Shown: piece by piece, positions 1 through 7,542 of the stretch
How positions within the stretch are numbered: position 1 is the stretch's first letter
How the letters are laid out: the number at the start of each line of letters is the position of its first letter
NCBI RefSeq assembly: GCF_029029505.1
Contig: NZ_JAKJSD010000016.1
Coordinates: 1 to 64,000 of the forward strand
Length of the DNA stretch: 64,000 nt
Reading direction: 5' to 3'
Origin: Ancylomarina sp. DW003
GTDB taxonomy: Bacteria; Bacteroidota; Bacteroidia; Bacteroidales; Marinifilaceae
Program-made: the position numbers and the translations under genes
Notes under the pieces: generated by a model
What the model saw: only the letters and a program-made list of their open reading frames with translations
The model's database searches: none
What the model was told of the DNA's origin: nothing

Positions 1-480
1 GACTACCCAAAGGGCAGTCCTAATTTTGATTATTTAGTTGTGTGTTGTCTTAAATAAATTCTGTCCTAATAAATTGGCGCTTCGCCCAACCGAGCTTGCG
101 AGCTCATGAGCTTTACGAATAAACCCGACTTCATTTATTCATTAAAGCCTACTTTTATTTGTATTCATGATTTCCGCTTTGCTCCAATTGTTGGCTTGAT
201 CCAAAAAACGAAGCAAAAAAAATCAAGGCTGCTTTTTAAATACCTTTCTTATCTGCCTCATGCTTAAGTGCGGCCAGGTGATTTCCTCGGCAAGCTCGGA
301 TGTTGACTTCGTCGATTTCGCAAGCTCAATTCCCGGTCTTTCTAAAGCTTTCGTAAAACGAAAACTATTTAAAAGAAATGCCCTTTTTCGAGAAGATTAA
401 GAAGAACCCCTTAAAGCTTAAATGTTCCATTAATAATGAAATACACGATGTAAACAAAAACGTTTAGGACGCGATTGGTT
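1..480. other. Gene-free left edge, repeat-like
   Basis: No convincing gene lies in this stretch. It contains short echoing words such as GAGCTTGCGAGCTC and GAGCTCATGAGC near 100-115, and related phrases (GCAAGCTCGG, GCAAGCTCAA) near 290-330. Read on the minus strand it gives only short stop-interrupted peptides. The higher-GC patches and self-similar words look like a decayed or repetitive intergenic element rather than a promoter region. This is an impression that needs a within-genome comparison. Confidence 0.35.
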
Positions 481-2958
481 TTAAATAAATAGGTTAACGT
501 TTGATTGTTCAGCTTCTTCAAGGTAAGTGGCAACACCGCCAATTTCTACACCTTCAAGCAATTCAGCAGCATCAACGCCCATCACATCCATCGACATTTG
601 GCAGGCGATCATCTCAACTCCATTGTCCATAGCAGTTTTCAATAGATCCTCAAGAGAATCAACCTTTTTCGAAAGCATTCTCTTCTTCATCATCTTAGAA
701 CCCATGCCCATCATGTTCATCTTCGATAGCTTAAGATTACCAGCATCGCTAGCCATCATTTTACCGAACATTTTACCCATAAGATCTTTCTCAACACGAG
801 GTTTGTCCGTTTTCTTAATTACGTTAAGTCCCCAAAAGGTGAAGAACAGGGTGACTTTGCTACCCGTAGCTGCTGCACCGTTTGCAATAACCAGTGAAGC
901 CAAAGCACGATCCAGATCATCGGAGAAAACGACCATGGTTTTGTTCTTTGGTAATTCGATATTGGTATTGGTCGTTGCACCATTTTTCCTTTGCTTTTCG
1001 ATAACAGCCGAGATAATGCCTTTTTCTGAATCACAAGAAATCAGCTTGTTTCCTGTCATTTTACACCAGGATGCCACATCTTTTGTAAAGCCGGCATCAG
1101 TCACCTTCTGACGAAGACGTTGACCATCTTCAAGTTTATCAATTTCTTTTTTCAGTTTGATAATTGGTCCGGGACATTGCAAACCACAAGCATCAATCTC
1201 AATGGTTTTGATATCTTTCTCGTCTTCGGCATCCTTATCTTTCCCACGGTAGATATGACCATCGTTAGCAATATAACTCGACTCAAAAATATCTTCGTTG
1301 CTTTGTTTGCAAGTAGCATGCTCGTAAGTTTTGTAACCACCACTTAGGTTTACAACATCCTTAAAGCCTCTTTGCATCAGAATTCTGGCAGCAAAGTAAC
1401 CACGTAGCCCAACACCGCAATAAATGATAATCTTTTTGTCCTTGGGAATTTCGTCTATACGTTCACGAATTTTATCGACTTCAATATTTACGGCACCTTC
1501 AATTTGTCCAAGCTCAAACTCATCCGGCGTTCTCACATCCAAAATAAAGTTATTGGGTGCGTGTAGTTGGTGCAATTCATCCCAATGAATAATATTGACT
1601 AAGCCTTCAATAATATTACCTGCGGTAAAACCTGCTTGGTTCACCGGATCTTTTGCAGATGAGAATGGTGGGGCATAGGCATGCTCAATCTCCTGAAGAT
1701 CGTAAATGCTACCCTTATTTTTGAGTACGGTTGCAATTAAATCGATACGCTTATCAACACCTACATAACCAATGATTTGTCCACCAAACAATTTGCCTGT
1801 TTCAGGATCGAACATGATTTTGATGGTAGTAGGCATGGCTCCCGGATAATAGCCGGCATTCGATGCACCATGTGTAATATTTGAAATATACTTAATGCCT
1901 TCTTTTTTAAGAACTTTCTCAGCAAGTCCGGTTGAGGCTACAGTAATATCAAATACTTTAGCAATAGCCGTTGCAATAGAGCCTTTGTATTTTTTTGTAT
2001 GTCCGTTTACCAGGTTGTCGGCTAGCATACGTGCCTGTTTGTTGGCAGGTCCGGCAAGGTAAGCATTGGTATACTTGCCCGTTAACGGGTGAGGGAATGC
2101 CATTGCATCGCCAAGTGCATAAACATGCTCGTTACTCGTTTGTAAATATTCGTTTACCTTAATTCCACCGTTTGGTGCCAATTCAAGGCCAGCTTCTTTA
2201 ATTAGTTTGGTTTCCGGACGCACACCAATGGACAGAATAACCATATCAGCATCTATCTTACGACCCGACTGTAAATGGATGTTTAGTTTATCACCTTCGC
2301 GATTAAATTCAGATACGCCATCTTTTAAATAAAACTCAACGTTTTTAGTTTTAAGATGCATGTGTACCTCAGCTGCCATTTCATAATCAAGAGGTGTCAT
2401 CACCTGGTCAGCCATTTCAACTATAGTTACCATCATACCCATATGATGAAGATTCTCTGCCATTTCGAGACCAATAAACCCTGCGCCAACTACAACGGCC
2501 TTCTTAGGTTTTTTCTCATCGTAAAAGCCTTTAATCTTATCCGTGTCTTTTACATTGCGAACGGTGAAAATGGCTTCATCATTAATACCCGGGATTGGTG
2601 GTTTAATAGGCTCAGCACCTGGCGAAACGATAAGCTTATCGTATGATTCTGTATAGCTTGTATTGTTTGCTATATCTTTTACTTCAACGGTTTTATCATC
2701 AGTTTTAATACTAATAACTTCATTGTTAATGCGAACTTCAACATTCAATCGGGCTTTAAAGCTTTCGGGTGTCTGAAGCAATAAGTTCTGTCTTTCTGTA
2801 ATCACTCCACCTACGTAGTAGGGTAAGCCACAGTTAGCATAGGAAATATGCTCTCCTCTTTCGAACATGATGATTTCTGCTGATTCGTCTATTCTTCTTA
2901 AACGCGCAGCCGTTGTTGCACCACCAGCCACACCTCCAACGATTAAATATTTTGCCAT
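481..2958 (-). CDS. CoA-disulfide reductase / rhodanese / TusA / DsrE fusion
   Basis: This is an 825-residue flavoprotein of the pyridine nucleotide-disulfide oxidoreductase family, CoA-disulfide/polysulfide reductase branch. In order it shows an FAD-binding glycine motif (about 8-20), the single redox cysteine of that branch at C43 in SYANCGLPYY, an NAD(P)H Rossmann motif (155-167), and the dimerisation domain to about 450. A rhodanese domain follows with putative catalytic C514 in YCGVGLRG. A TusA-like domain has CGLQCPGP (C591, C595). A DsrE-like domain fills 672-825. Reductases with rhodanese alone are common; the added TusA and DsrE modules imply persulfide hand-over along one polypeptide. 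It acts in the cytoplasm. The start ATG is 40-60 bp below a good promoter and palindrome. The exact substrate (CoA disulfide, CoA persulfide or polysulfide) cannot be read from sequence. Confidence 0.92.
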   Translation of the reverse strand: MAKYLIVGGVAGGATTAARLRRIDESAEIIMFERGEHISYANCGLPYYVGGVITERQNLLLQTPESFKARLNVEVRINNEVISIKTDDKTVEVKDIANNTSYTESYDKLIVSPGAEPIKPPIPGINDEAIFTVRNVKDTDKIKGFYDEKKPKKAVVVGAGFIGLEMAENLHHMGMMVTIVEMADQVMTPLDYEMAAEVHMHLKTKNVEFYLKDGVSEFNREGDKLNIHLQSGRKIDADMVILSIGVRPETKLIKEAGLELAPNGGIKVNEYLQTSNEHVYALGDAMAFPHPLTGKYTNAYLAGPANKQARMLADNLVNGHTKKYKGSIATAIAKVFDITVASTGLAEKVLKKEGIKYISNITHGASNAGYYPGAMPTTIKIMFDPETGKLFGGQIIGYVGVDKRIDLIATVLKNKGSIYDLQEIEHAYAPPFSSAKDPVNQAGFTAGNIIEGLVNIIHWDELHQLHAPNNFILDVRTPDEFELGQIEGAVNIEVDKIRERIDEIPKDKKIIIYCGVGLRGYFAARILMQRGFKDVVNLSGGYKTYEHATCKQSNEDIFESSYIANDGHIYRGKDKDAEDEKDIKTIEIDACGLQCPGPIIKLKKEIDKLEDGQRLRQKVTDAGFTKDVASWCKMTGNKLISCDSEKGIISAVIEKQRKNGATTNTNIELPKNKTMVVFSDDLDRALASLVIANGAAATGSKVTLFFTFWGLNVIKKTDKPRVEKDLMGKMFGKMMASDAGNLKLSKMNMMGMGSKMMKKRMLSKKVDSLEDLLKTAMDNGVEMIACQMSMDVMGVDAAELLEGVEIGGVATYLEEAEQSNVNLFI

Positions 2959-2996
2959 GATATTACAATTAATGCTTAGTATTACTATCTCTATAT

Positions 2997-3016
2997 CTAC
3001 ATATTCACATATGTAG
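2997..3016. promoter_or_regulatory. Palindromic candidate operator before the CoA-disulfide reductase gene
   Basis: The arms CTACATAT (2997-3004) and ATATGTAG (3009-3016) are perfect reverse complements around a 4-base spacer. The site lies 39-58 bp upstream of the minus-strand start at 2958 and directly downstream of the proposed -7 box at 3021-3028. It would therefore cover the transcription start, a typical repressor position. The regulator is unknown; an ArsR-type sulfur or redox sensor is one possibility. Confidence 0.5.
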
Positions 3017-3020
3017 GGTG

Positions 3021-3049
3021 CAAATGTAATGTTTCATTTGACATTCAAA
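3021..3049 (-). promoter_or_regulatory. Bacteroidota-type promoter for the CoA-disulfide reductase gene
   Basis: On the minus strand, TTTG (3046-3049) is followed after 17 bases by TACATTTG (3021-3028). This fits the TTTG / TAnnTTTG consensus of the Bacteroidota primary sigma factor. Transcription would start near 3014, inside the palindrome at 2997-3016. The rest of the gap up to 3323 shows nothing else I can name. Confidence 0.55.
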
Positions 3050-3323
3050 CTATGAAATGCGTTTTTTGTAGTATATTATACAATATGTTTTTGAACATGT
3101 GTTCATTAGTATGAGGTGTATTACCTTAATGATATGGGATGCAGTATATTTGATTTTTTGAGTAATCTGAAATAAGGATGTTTTTATCTCTTATTTTATT
3201 GCAAAAAACATATGAAGACAAATCGGGGCGTTATTCTGAGTTGCTCTTGGTTTAGGCAATGCTAACTGAAACGGTTAGGGAGGTCTATTAAAGTCGAATT
3301 TATTTAGAAAATAAATGGAAGGT

Positions 3324-3656
3324 TTAGTGAGTATAGTCTAGTAGAATCGTGTTTTCATTGATATGATTTTCTATTTCAATTTTCATTTTATCCCAATTAT
3401 GGCACGTTTCCTTAAATGGACTGCCTTGGGTAATACAGGATGAAATAGCGATAACTTCAGCACCTTTGGCTTCTAAAAGTTGAACACGATTACCTACTTT
3501 TGTTCCCGGGCAGCCGCCACAACTGATAAAGCCAATAACTTCGCAATTTCCAATACTCTCAAAGGCTTTTTGTCCATTTGCAGCCACTCTAAAATCGTTT
3601 GTTCCCGGGCACTTATCTTCGGTAAGCTGACAACGGATGATCCCTGCTTTTTTCAT
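3324..3656 (-). CDS. CGGC domain-containing protein
   Basis: This is a 110-residue protein carrying the eponymous motif in ISCGGCPG near residue 46, with further cysteines near the N-terminus (IIRC, DKCPG), in SSC and in ETC. The CGGC family is of unknown function and is presumed to bind metal through its conserved cysteines. It is cytoplasmic, with no signal peptide. It is the last gene of a tight minus-strand run, 15 bases after the thioesterase gene, and probably shares transcription with the ferredoxin-ATPase genes upstream. Its cysteine content and neighbours suggest a metal or Fe-S role, but that is inference from context. Confidence 0.85.
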   Translation of the reverse strand: MKKAGIIRCQLTEDKCPGTNDFRVAANGQKAFESIGNCEVIGFISCGGCPGTKVGNRVQLLEAKGAEVIAISSCITQGSPFKETCHNWDKMKIEIENHINENTILLDYTH

Positions 3657-3671
3657 TAATCTTTAGCAATT

Positions 3672-4112
3672 TTATTTACATTGTAAATGTAGTGCTTCAG
3701 ATTGTATTTCAAAGTGTGGTAACAGTTGCTTTGCGATAAAATCGGGAACAAGACCAGGTAAACGAGAGCTGCTGTCTGCAAAAACAACCGTTGAGTTGGC
3801 TTTACTGAGAACCTGTCCTTCTTCGTTACGTATTAGAAATTCAAAATAGAAACGAGTTTTGGGCATTTCTTTTATTGTCGTTGTAATATTAATGAGTTCA
3901 TCGTAATGAGCAGGTTTTTTGTAATTGATATTAAAAGAAATAACAGGCAGCATGATATTCCTGTCTTCAAGATATTTGTCATTCAAATCGAGTTTTCGTA
4001 AAAGTTCTGTTCTGGCCTGATGGCAGTAACTCACATAGTTGGCATGATAGACATAGCCCATCTGGTCGACTTCACCATAACGGGGCCTTAATTGCATTTT
4101 ATCTTGTATCAT
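3672..4112 (-). CDS. Acyl-CoA thioesterase, YbgC/FadM-like hotdog fold
   Basis: A 146-residue protein of the 4-hydroxybenzoyl-CoA thioesterase (hotdog) family. The signature DQMGYVYHANYVSY near residues 16-29 holds the expected catalytic aspartate and the HxNY turn, and the length is typical of a single-domain member. It would hydrolyse acyl-CoA or acyl-ACP thioesters in the cytoplasm; the chain specificity is unknown. Its start codon overlaps the stop of the upstream ferredoxin-ATPase gene (4109-4112), so translation is probably coupled. Its presence in a Fe-S/sulfur cluster is unusual and may only reflect operon convenience. Confidence 0.85.
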   Translation of the reverse strand: MIQDKMQLRPRYGEVDQMGYVYHANYVSYCHQARTELLRKLDLNDKYLEDRNIMLPVISFNINYKKPAHYDELINITTTIKEMPKTRFYFEFLIRNEEGQVLSKANSTVVFADSSSRLPGLVPDFIAKQLLPHFEIQSEALHLQCK

Positions 4113-5008
4113 ATTGCTTGATGTAAATCTATTGTTTGTACACTTAGTTGTATTTTATGCCAAAGTCTTTTTAGTTCTGTTGAGAGCTTTGATTCCGGAG
4201 CATATTCAATAACTGTTTTTCCGTTAATCATGGCCTCAACCATATTTTTATCGAAAGGCAGTTTGGTTAGCAGAGGAACATTTTGGCATTTCAAATAGGA
4301 TTCAATTTGTTGACTTATTTCAAGGTTAAGGTCGTATTTATTTATAAGGGCAAAACATTGAATGTTGAATGATTTAATGAGCTTGATTAGTCTGTCAGCA
4401 TCGTGAAGACTTGACATGCTTGGCTCGATGATGATGAGCGCACGATCAGTTCCCGTTAAAGAGGCAATTGCGGCACAACCTATGCCCGGAGGCCCATCGT
4501 TAATAATCCACTCAGCACTGCTGACTTGAGCTATTTCTTTGGCTTTTTTACGAACTTGCGTAACTAGCTTTCCTGAGTTTTCTTCACCAGGTCCCATTTT
4601 AGCATGTACCATAGGACCAAATCGAGTATCAGAAACATACCAGTAATTATTGGTGTTTAAGTCTGAATGGATAGCTTGTTGAGGACAAATACGTTCGCAC
4701 AATCGACAACCTTCACATTGAAAAGGATTAATTTTGAGTTGTTCGTTCTTGTCTTCGTGTATGGCATCGAAGCGGCAATGACTTAAACACATGCCACATT
4801 GTGTGCATTTTGATGTATCGATACTCGCTTTCCATCCACTGGAAAAAGTGTGTTGCTCTTTGATTGTTGGATGAAGAATCAGATGTAAATCTGCAGCGTC
4901 AACATCATTGTCAGCTAGTACTGAGGATTTTGATAAACTTGCCAATGCTGCAGTTATTGATGTTTTACCTGTTCCTCCTTTTCCACTTAAAACTGTTAAT
5001 TCCATCAT
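4109..5008 (-). CDS. MinD/Mrp-type P-loop ATPase with inserted 2x[4Fe-4S] ferredoxin domain (copy 1)
   Basis: A 299-residue SIMIBI-class ATPase with the deviant Walker A motif GKGGTGKT at residues 9-16. Two CxxCxxCxxxC-type clusters (CTQCGMCLSHC and CEGCRLCERIC) lie between about 63 and 115, inserted into the ATPase fold. DGPPG further on is the Walker B-like/switch segment. These MinD-ferredoxin proteins occur in pairs in many anaerobes, usually beside NifX/NifB-like genes, and probably couple ATP hydrolysis to Fe-S or metal-cluster handling. The true reaction is not established. It overlaps the next gene upstream by four bases (5005-5008), so the two subunits are likely made together and may form a heterodimer. 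Confidence 0.88.
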   Translation of the reverse strand: MMELTVLSGKGGTGKTSITAALASLSKSSVLADNDVDAADLHLILHPTIKEQHTFSSGWKASIDTSKCTQCGMCLSHCRFDAIHEDKNEQLKINPFQCEGCRLCERICPQQAIHSDLNTNNYWYVSDTRFGPMVHAKMGPGEENSGKLVTQVRKKAKEIAQVSSAEWIINDGPPGIGCAAIASLTGTDRALIIIEPSMSSLHDADRLIKLIKSFNIQCFALINKYDLNLEISQQIESYLKCQNVPLLTKLPFDKNMVEAMINGKTVIEYAPESKLSTELKRLWHKIQLSVQTIDLHQAI

Positions 5009-5877
5009 GCGTAGATCTTCTTTTTCAATTGTTCTGTTATTTTTTCAAACTCATTTGAAATAGCTGTAGGAATGATATTTAATAATTCACCTTTGGCATA
5101 TTGTGATGCAAAATTTTGCGTGAAAGGAATCTCCCCAAGAATATCAATTTGTTCTAGTTGGAGGTAGTCGTATATAGCTTGATTTCCCAGGCCAACTTTA
5201 TTTATGATGACAGAGAAAGGTTTATGTAATTCTTTTACCAGTTCAACCATCAATTTTAAATCGTGTAATCCAAAAGGAGTGGGTTCAGAAACAAGGATAA
5301 CATAGTCAACATCACCAATGGTTTCTACCACGGGGCATGATGTTCCCGGAGGTGCATCGTAAAGTGTAATGTGATTTGCTTTGTCAACCTGTTTTTTTAG
5401 CTCTTTAATCACCAATGTTTGCATGGCAGAACCAATTTTAAGCTCTCCTTCAATTAGATTAATTCGACCTTCCTCTTGATAAAAGTTGATTTGACCAATG
5501 GGTAGTTCTGTTTCCTCTATAGCACTCTGTTCGCATGCAACAAGGCAAGCTCCACAGGAGTGGCAAAGACTGGAATTAACTTGTGCAAGTGATGCTGATG
5601 GAATGATACTTATGGCATTAAACTCACAGTATTCAGCACACTTTTTGCAGAAATTGCATTCATTTTTGTCTATTACAGGTATCTGTTGACTAAGCTTGTG
5701 TGCTTTCTTCTTTTGAGCTTTGGGGAAGAAAAGTAAATCGTTTGGTTCTTCAACATCGCAATCTACAAGTTGAATTTTATCTGTAATTCTTTTTTTTATA
5801 AAGTGTTGTAAACAAACCGAAACACTTGTTTTGCCAGTACCACCTTTTCCACTGGCGATGGCAATTTTAAATGACAT
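5005..5877 (-). CDS. MinD/Mrp-type P-loop ATPase with inserted 2x[4Fe-4S] ferredoxin domain (copy 2)
   Basis: This 290-residue paralogue and partner of the downstream gene has GKGGTGKT at residues 10-17. The ferredoxin insert carries CNFCKKCAEYC and CHSCGACLVAC, followed by DAPPGTSCP in the switch region. The two copies share architecture but are clearly diverged. Pairing with an adjacent homologue, joined by a 4-base overlap, is the usual arrangement of the family. It is cytoplasmic. A role in assembling or inserting Fe-S or Fe-Mo type cofactors is inferred from the adjacent NifX-like gene 72 bases upstream. No nitrogenase gene is present in the window, so nitrogen fixation should not be assumed. 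Confidence 0.88.
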   Translation of the reverse strand: MSFKIAIASGKGGTGKTSVSVCLQHFIKKRITDKIQLVDCDVEEPNDLLFFPKAQKKKAHKLSQQIPVIDKNECNFCKKCAEYCEFNAISIIPSASLAQVNSSLCHSCGACLVACEQSAIEETELPIGQINFYQEEGRINLIEGELKIGSAMQTLVIKELKKQVDKANHITLYDAPPGTSCPVVETIGDVDYVILVSEPTPFGLHDLKLMVELVKELHKPFSVIINKVGLGNQAIYDYLQLEQIDILGEIPFTQNFASQYAKGELLNIIPTAISNEFEKITEQLKKKIYA

Positions 5878-5949
5878 ATATTTTTGATATTAAAATATAA
5901 TCGGTGTATTGTGAACACCGATTACTGTAATTTATTGACGGAACATTTT

Positions 5950-6291
5950 TTAATGATCGCAGTAATTGGCTGAAAATGCCAAGCTGTTTTTAAGAAAGGA
6001 ATTTGTTAATTCTATGGCTGATAATTTAGGAGCTCCTACAAATACATTAACGCCATTCTGATTAAAAAGTTGAATGGCTTTTTGTCCCATCCCACCAGCT
6101 ATAATGTCGCTAACACCTTTTTCTGCTAACCACATAGGAAGTAAACCAGGTTCGTGCGGAGGAGGAGTCAACCTTTCTTCAGAAACTAATTTTTCATTCT
6201 CAATATTAAGAATTGCAAAATAACTACAGTGTCCAAAATGGGCATCTAGCATATTTTGCGTGTCTACAGGTATTGCAATTTTTTTATTCAT
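5950..6291 (-). CDS. NifX/NifB-type dinitrogenase iron-molybdenum cofactor-binding domain protein (copy 1)
   Basis: About 113 residues, starting MNKKIAIPVDT. An in-frame ATG ten codons earlier (6321) is possible but adds a non-conserved tail, so the inner start is preferred. The family hallmarks are visible: an AHFGHC-type motif near the N-terminus, GGMGQKA in the middle, and a C-terminal NYCDH ending found in many stand-alone members. Related small proteins bind iron or Fe-Mo clusters, but outside nitrogen fixers their role is undetermined. It lies upstream of, and probably in the same transcript as, the two ferredoxin-ATPase genes, matching a widespread anaerobe gene neighbourhood. Confidence 0.87.
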   Translation of the reverse strand: MNKKIAIPVDTQNMLDAHFGHCSYFAILNIENEKLVSEERLTPPPHEPGLLPMWLAEKGVSDIIAGGMGQKAIQLFNQNGVNVFVGAPKLSAIELTNSFLKNSLAFSANYCDH

Positions 6292-6594
6292 CTGTCTAAA
6301 TATTTGTTTTTTAAAGGTCATATGGAAGTCACCTAAATAACCAAGCCTTTCGTTTTTGGGCTTTGCTAATGGCTCGCTTCATATGTTTATTTTTATTTGG
6401 GGTAATCTGTTCTTGTATTGAAGGTTTATAAAAAGAGGATGTCCAAAATATTCATATCATTCTGTAGTAAATACACATAAGACAATTTTCCAAACCTAAT
6501 CTCTCGTGTATTTAAAAGAATAATCAGTTGTCCTTGTTTTTCAGACAACCTCTTTCTTTGTTATACCAAATTAAAGGTATAGATACTTAAAGAC
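6292..6594. other. Intergenic stretch with paired hairpin words
   Basis: No gene is visible. On the minus strand the RNA after the DUF5320 gene carries AAAGAGGTTGTC, a short hairpin GTTGTC/GACAAC, and about 100 bases later GGACATCCTCTTTTT. The outer words could pair and look like a terminator stem held far apart. The word AAAGAGGATGTCCAAA at 6432-6447 recurs exactly in the terminator at 19413-19428. Confidence 0.35.
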
Positions 6595-6774
6595 TTAGCA
6601 TTTACCTCGTCTTCTGTTTTGTCTTCCTTTACCATTTCCTGAATTCTTAAATTCATCTTTGTTTTGATCTTCGGTACGCTTAACCACATTTTTATTAGCA
6701 GCATTGCATTTCCCTAAACCTCTTCCAGTTTGTGAACCTTTTCCTTCAGGTCCCATTCCATTAAATCTTGGCAT
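6595..6774 (-). CDS. DUF5320-like small glycine/basic-rich protein
   Basis: This is a 59-codon gene, easily missed because of its size. It begins MPRFNGMGPEGKGSQTGRG, matching the N-terminal glycine-rich signature of DUF5320 proteins (MPRxxxxGPxGxGPxTGRGxGxC). It continues with a hydrophilic basic tail ending GRQNRRRGKC. A strong ribosome-binding site, AGGAGG at about 6779-6784, precedes the ATG, which is unusual in this AT-rich, SD-poor genome. DUF5320 genes repeatedly neighbour NifX-like and DUF134 genes, as here: the NifX-like gene ends 21 bases upstream. Function is unknown; the two cysteines and low complexity would fit metal binding or a scaffold, which is speculation. Confidence 0.82.
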   Translation of the reverse strand: MPRFNGMGPEGKGSQTGRGLGKCNAANKNVVKRTEDQNKDEFKNSGNGKGRQNRRRGKC

Positions 6775-6795
6775 AAAACCTCCTTTTTTTAACGA

Positions 6796-7113
6796 TTAAA
6801 CAACAATTCGGTCAACAATTTCTTTAATGTTTGTTGAGTCTTGAATAATGACCATTTGTATGTTGACCTTTTCTAATAATTCTTTTGCTTTGGGACCAAA
6901 ATCACCTGAAATGATTTTATCAACCTTTAATTCGATCATCAGTTCTGCAACTTTGGTTCCTGCACCATGGTTTGAATCGATAAATTCATTTTTGATAAAG
7001 CGCCCCTTCATACTTTCACTATCCAGTAGGTAAAACCATTCAGCTCTACCAAAGCGTTTATCAAATTGTGATGTCAATTCATTTCCTGATGATGTGATAA
7101 CAATATTACTCAT
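6796..7113 (-). CDS. NifX/NifB-type iron-molybdenum cofactor-binding domain protein (copy 2)
   Basis: A 105-residue member of the same superfamily as the gene at 5950-6291, but lacking the terminal CDH. It starts MSNIVITSSGNEL, keeps the FDKRFGRAEWF segment where the first copy has AHFGHC, and has SGDFGPKAKELL at the position of the GGMGQKA motif. The loss of the HC pair implies a different or no metal site. It sits 5 bases after the DUF134 regulator gene and before the DUF5320 gene, so these three very probably form one transcript. A small cofactor- or metal-binding carrier is the best guess. Confidence 0.85.
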   Translation of the reverse strand: MSNIVITSSGNELTSQFDKRFGRAEWFYLLDSESMKGRFIKNEFIDSNHGAGTKVAELMIELKVDKIISGDFGPKAKELLEKVNIQMVIIQDSTNIKEIVDRIVV

Positions 7114-7118
7114 GTCTT

Positions 7119-7529
7119 TTATTTTTGTTGGCTTAATGATTCAATTTGACCCGAAGAACAAATCGGGCAGATATCTTGTTTCATAGTTTTTGGTATGGTA
7201 AATCTTGCATGACAATCATTACACAAAAACCAGGTTTCATCCATTTGAGTATTCCCATATACGGTTCTAATCTCCTTTGTCTCAACAAATGCCAAAGCAA
7301 TTTTTCGTCGGGCATTTTCATATATTCTTGCAAATGTTGCCCTCGAAACACCCATTAAGCCGGATGCCTCTTTGTGATTCATTAGATCATAATCTGCTAA
7401 CTTAATTGCTTCATATTCTTCGTATAAGAGTTCAATATGCTCACTTGAAATTTTATTTATTCCATATGGTTTATAACCTTTAAACTCTGGCGGGGCTACT
7501 ACTTTTCTGAGTCTCGTTCTTCTGGGCAT
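7119..7529 (-). CDS. DUF134 helix-turn-helix protein with zinc ribbon
   Basis: A 136-residue protein opening MPRRTRLRKVVAPPEFKGYKP, the conserved DUF134 N-terminus. A sigma-region-4-like helix-turn-helix follows (EASGLMGVSRATFARIYENARRK, about 57-80). The C-terminus has a zinc-ribbon-like pattern CNDC...CPIC (about 103-127) that shorter DUF134 members lack. It is probably a DNA-binding regulator of the cluster it heads. Directly upstream is a promoter embedded in a perfect 21-bp inverted repeat, a strong hint at autoregulation. The ligand is unknown; the cysteine ribbon and neighbours suggest metal or Fe-S status. Confidence 0.87.
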   Translation of the reverse strand: MPRRTRLRKVVAPPEFKGYKPYGINKISSEHIELLYEEYEAIKLADYDLMNHKEASGLMGVSRATFARIYENARRKIALAFVETKEIRTVYGNTQMDETWFLCNDCHARFTIPKTMKQDICPICSSGQIESLSQQK

Positions 7530-7542
7530 AAGGCAATATAAA

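Noticed and set aside
527-1111. 194-codon open frame opposite the CoA-disulfide reductase gene
   Set aside because: It is antisense to a well-supported gene, has serine/isoleucine-rich composition typical of reverse-complement reading, and has no promoter or recognisable domain.
5950-7113. Nitrogen fixation genes
   Set aside because: The NifX/NifB-like domains are the stand-alone kind found in many non-fixing anaerobes. No nifH, nifD or nifK is present.
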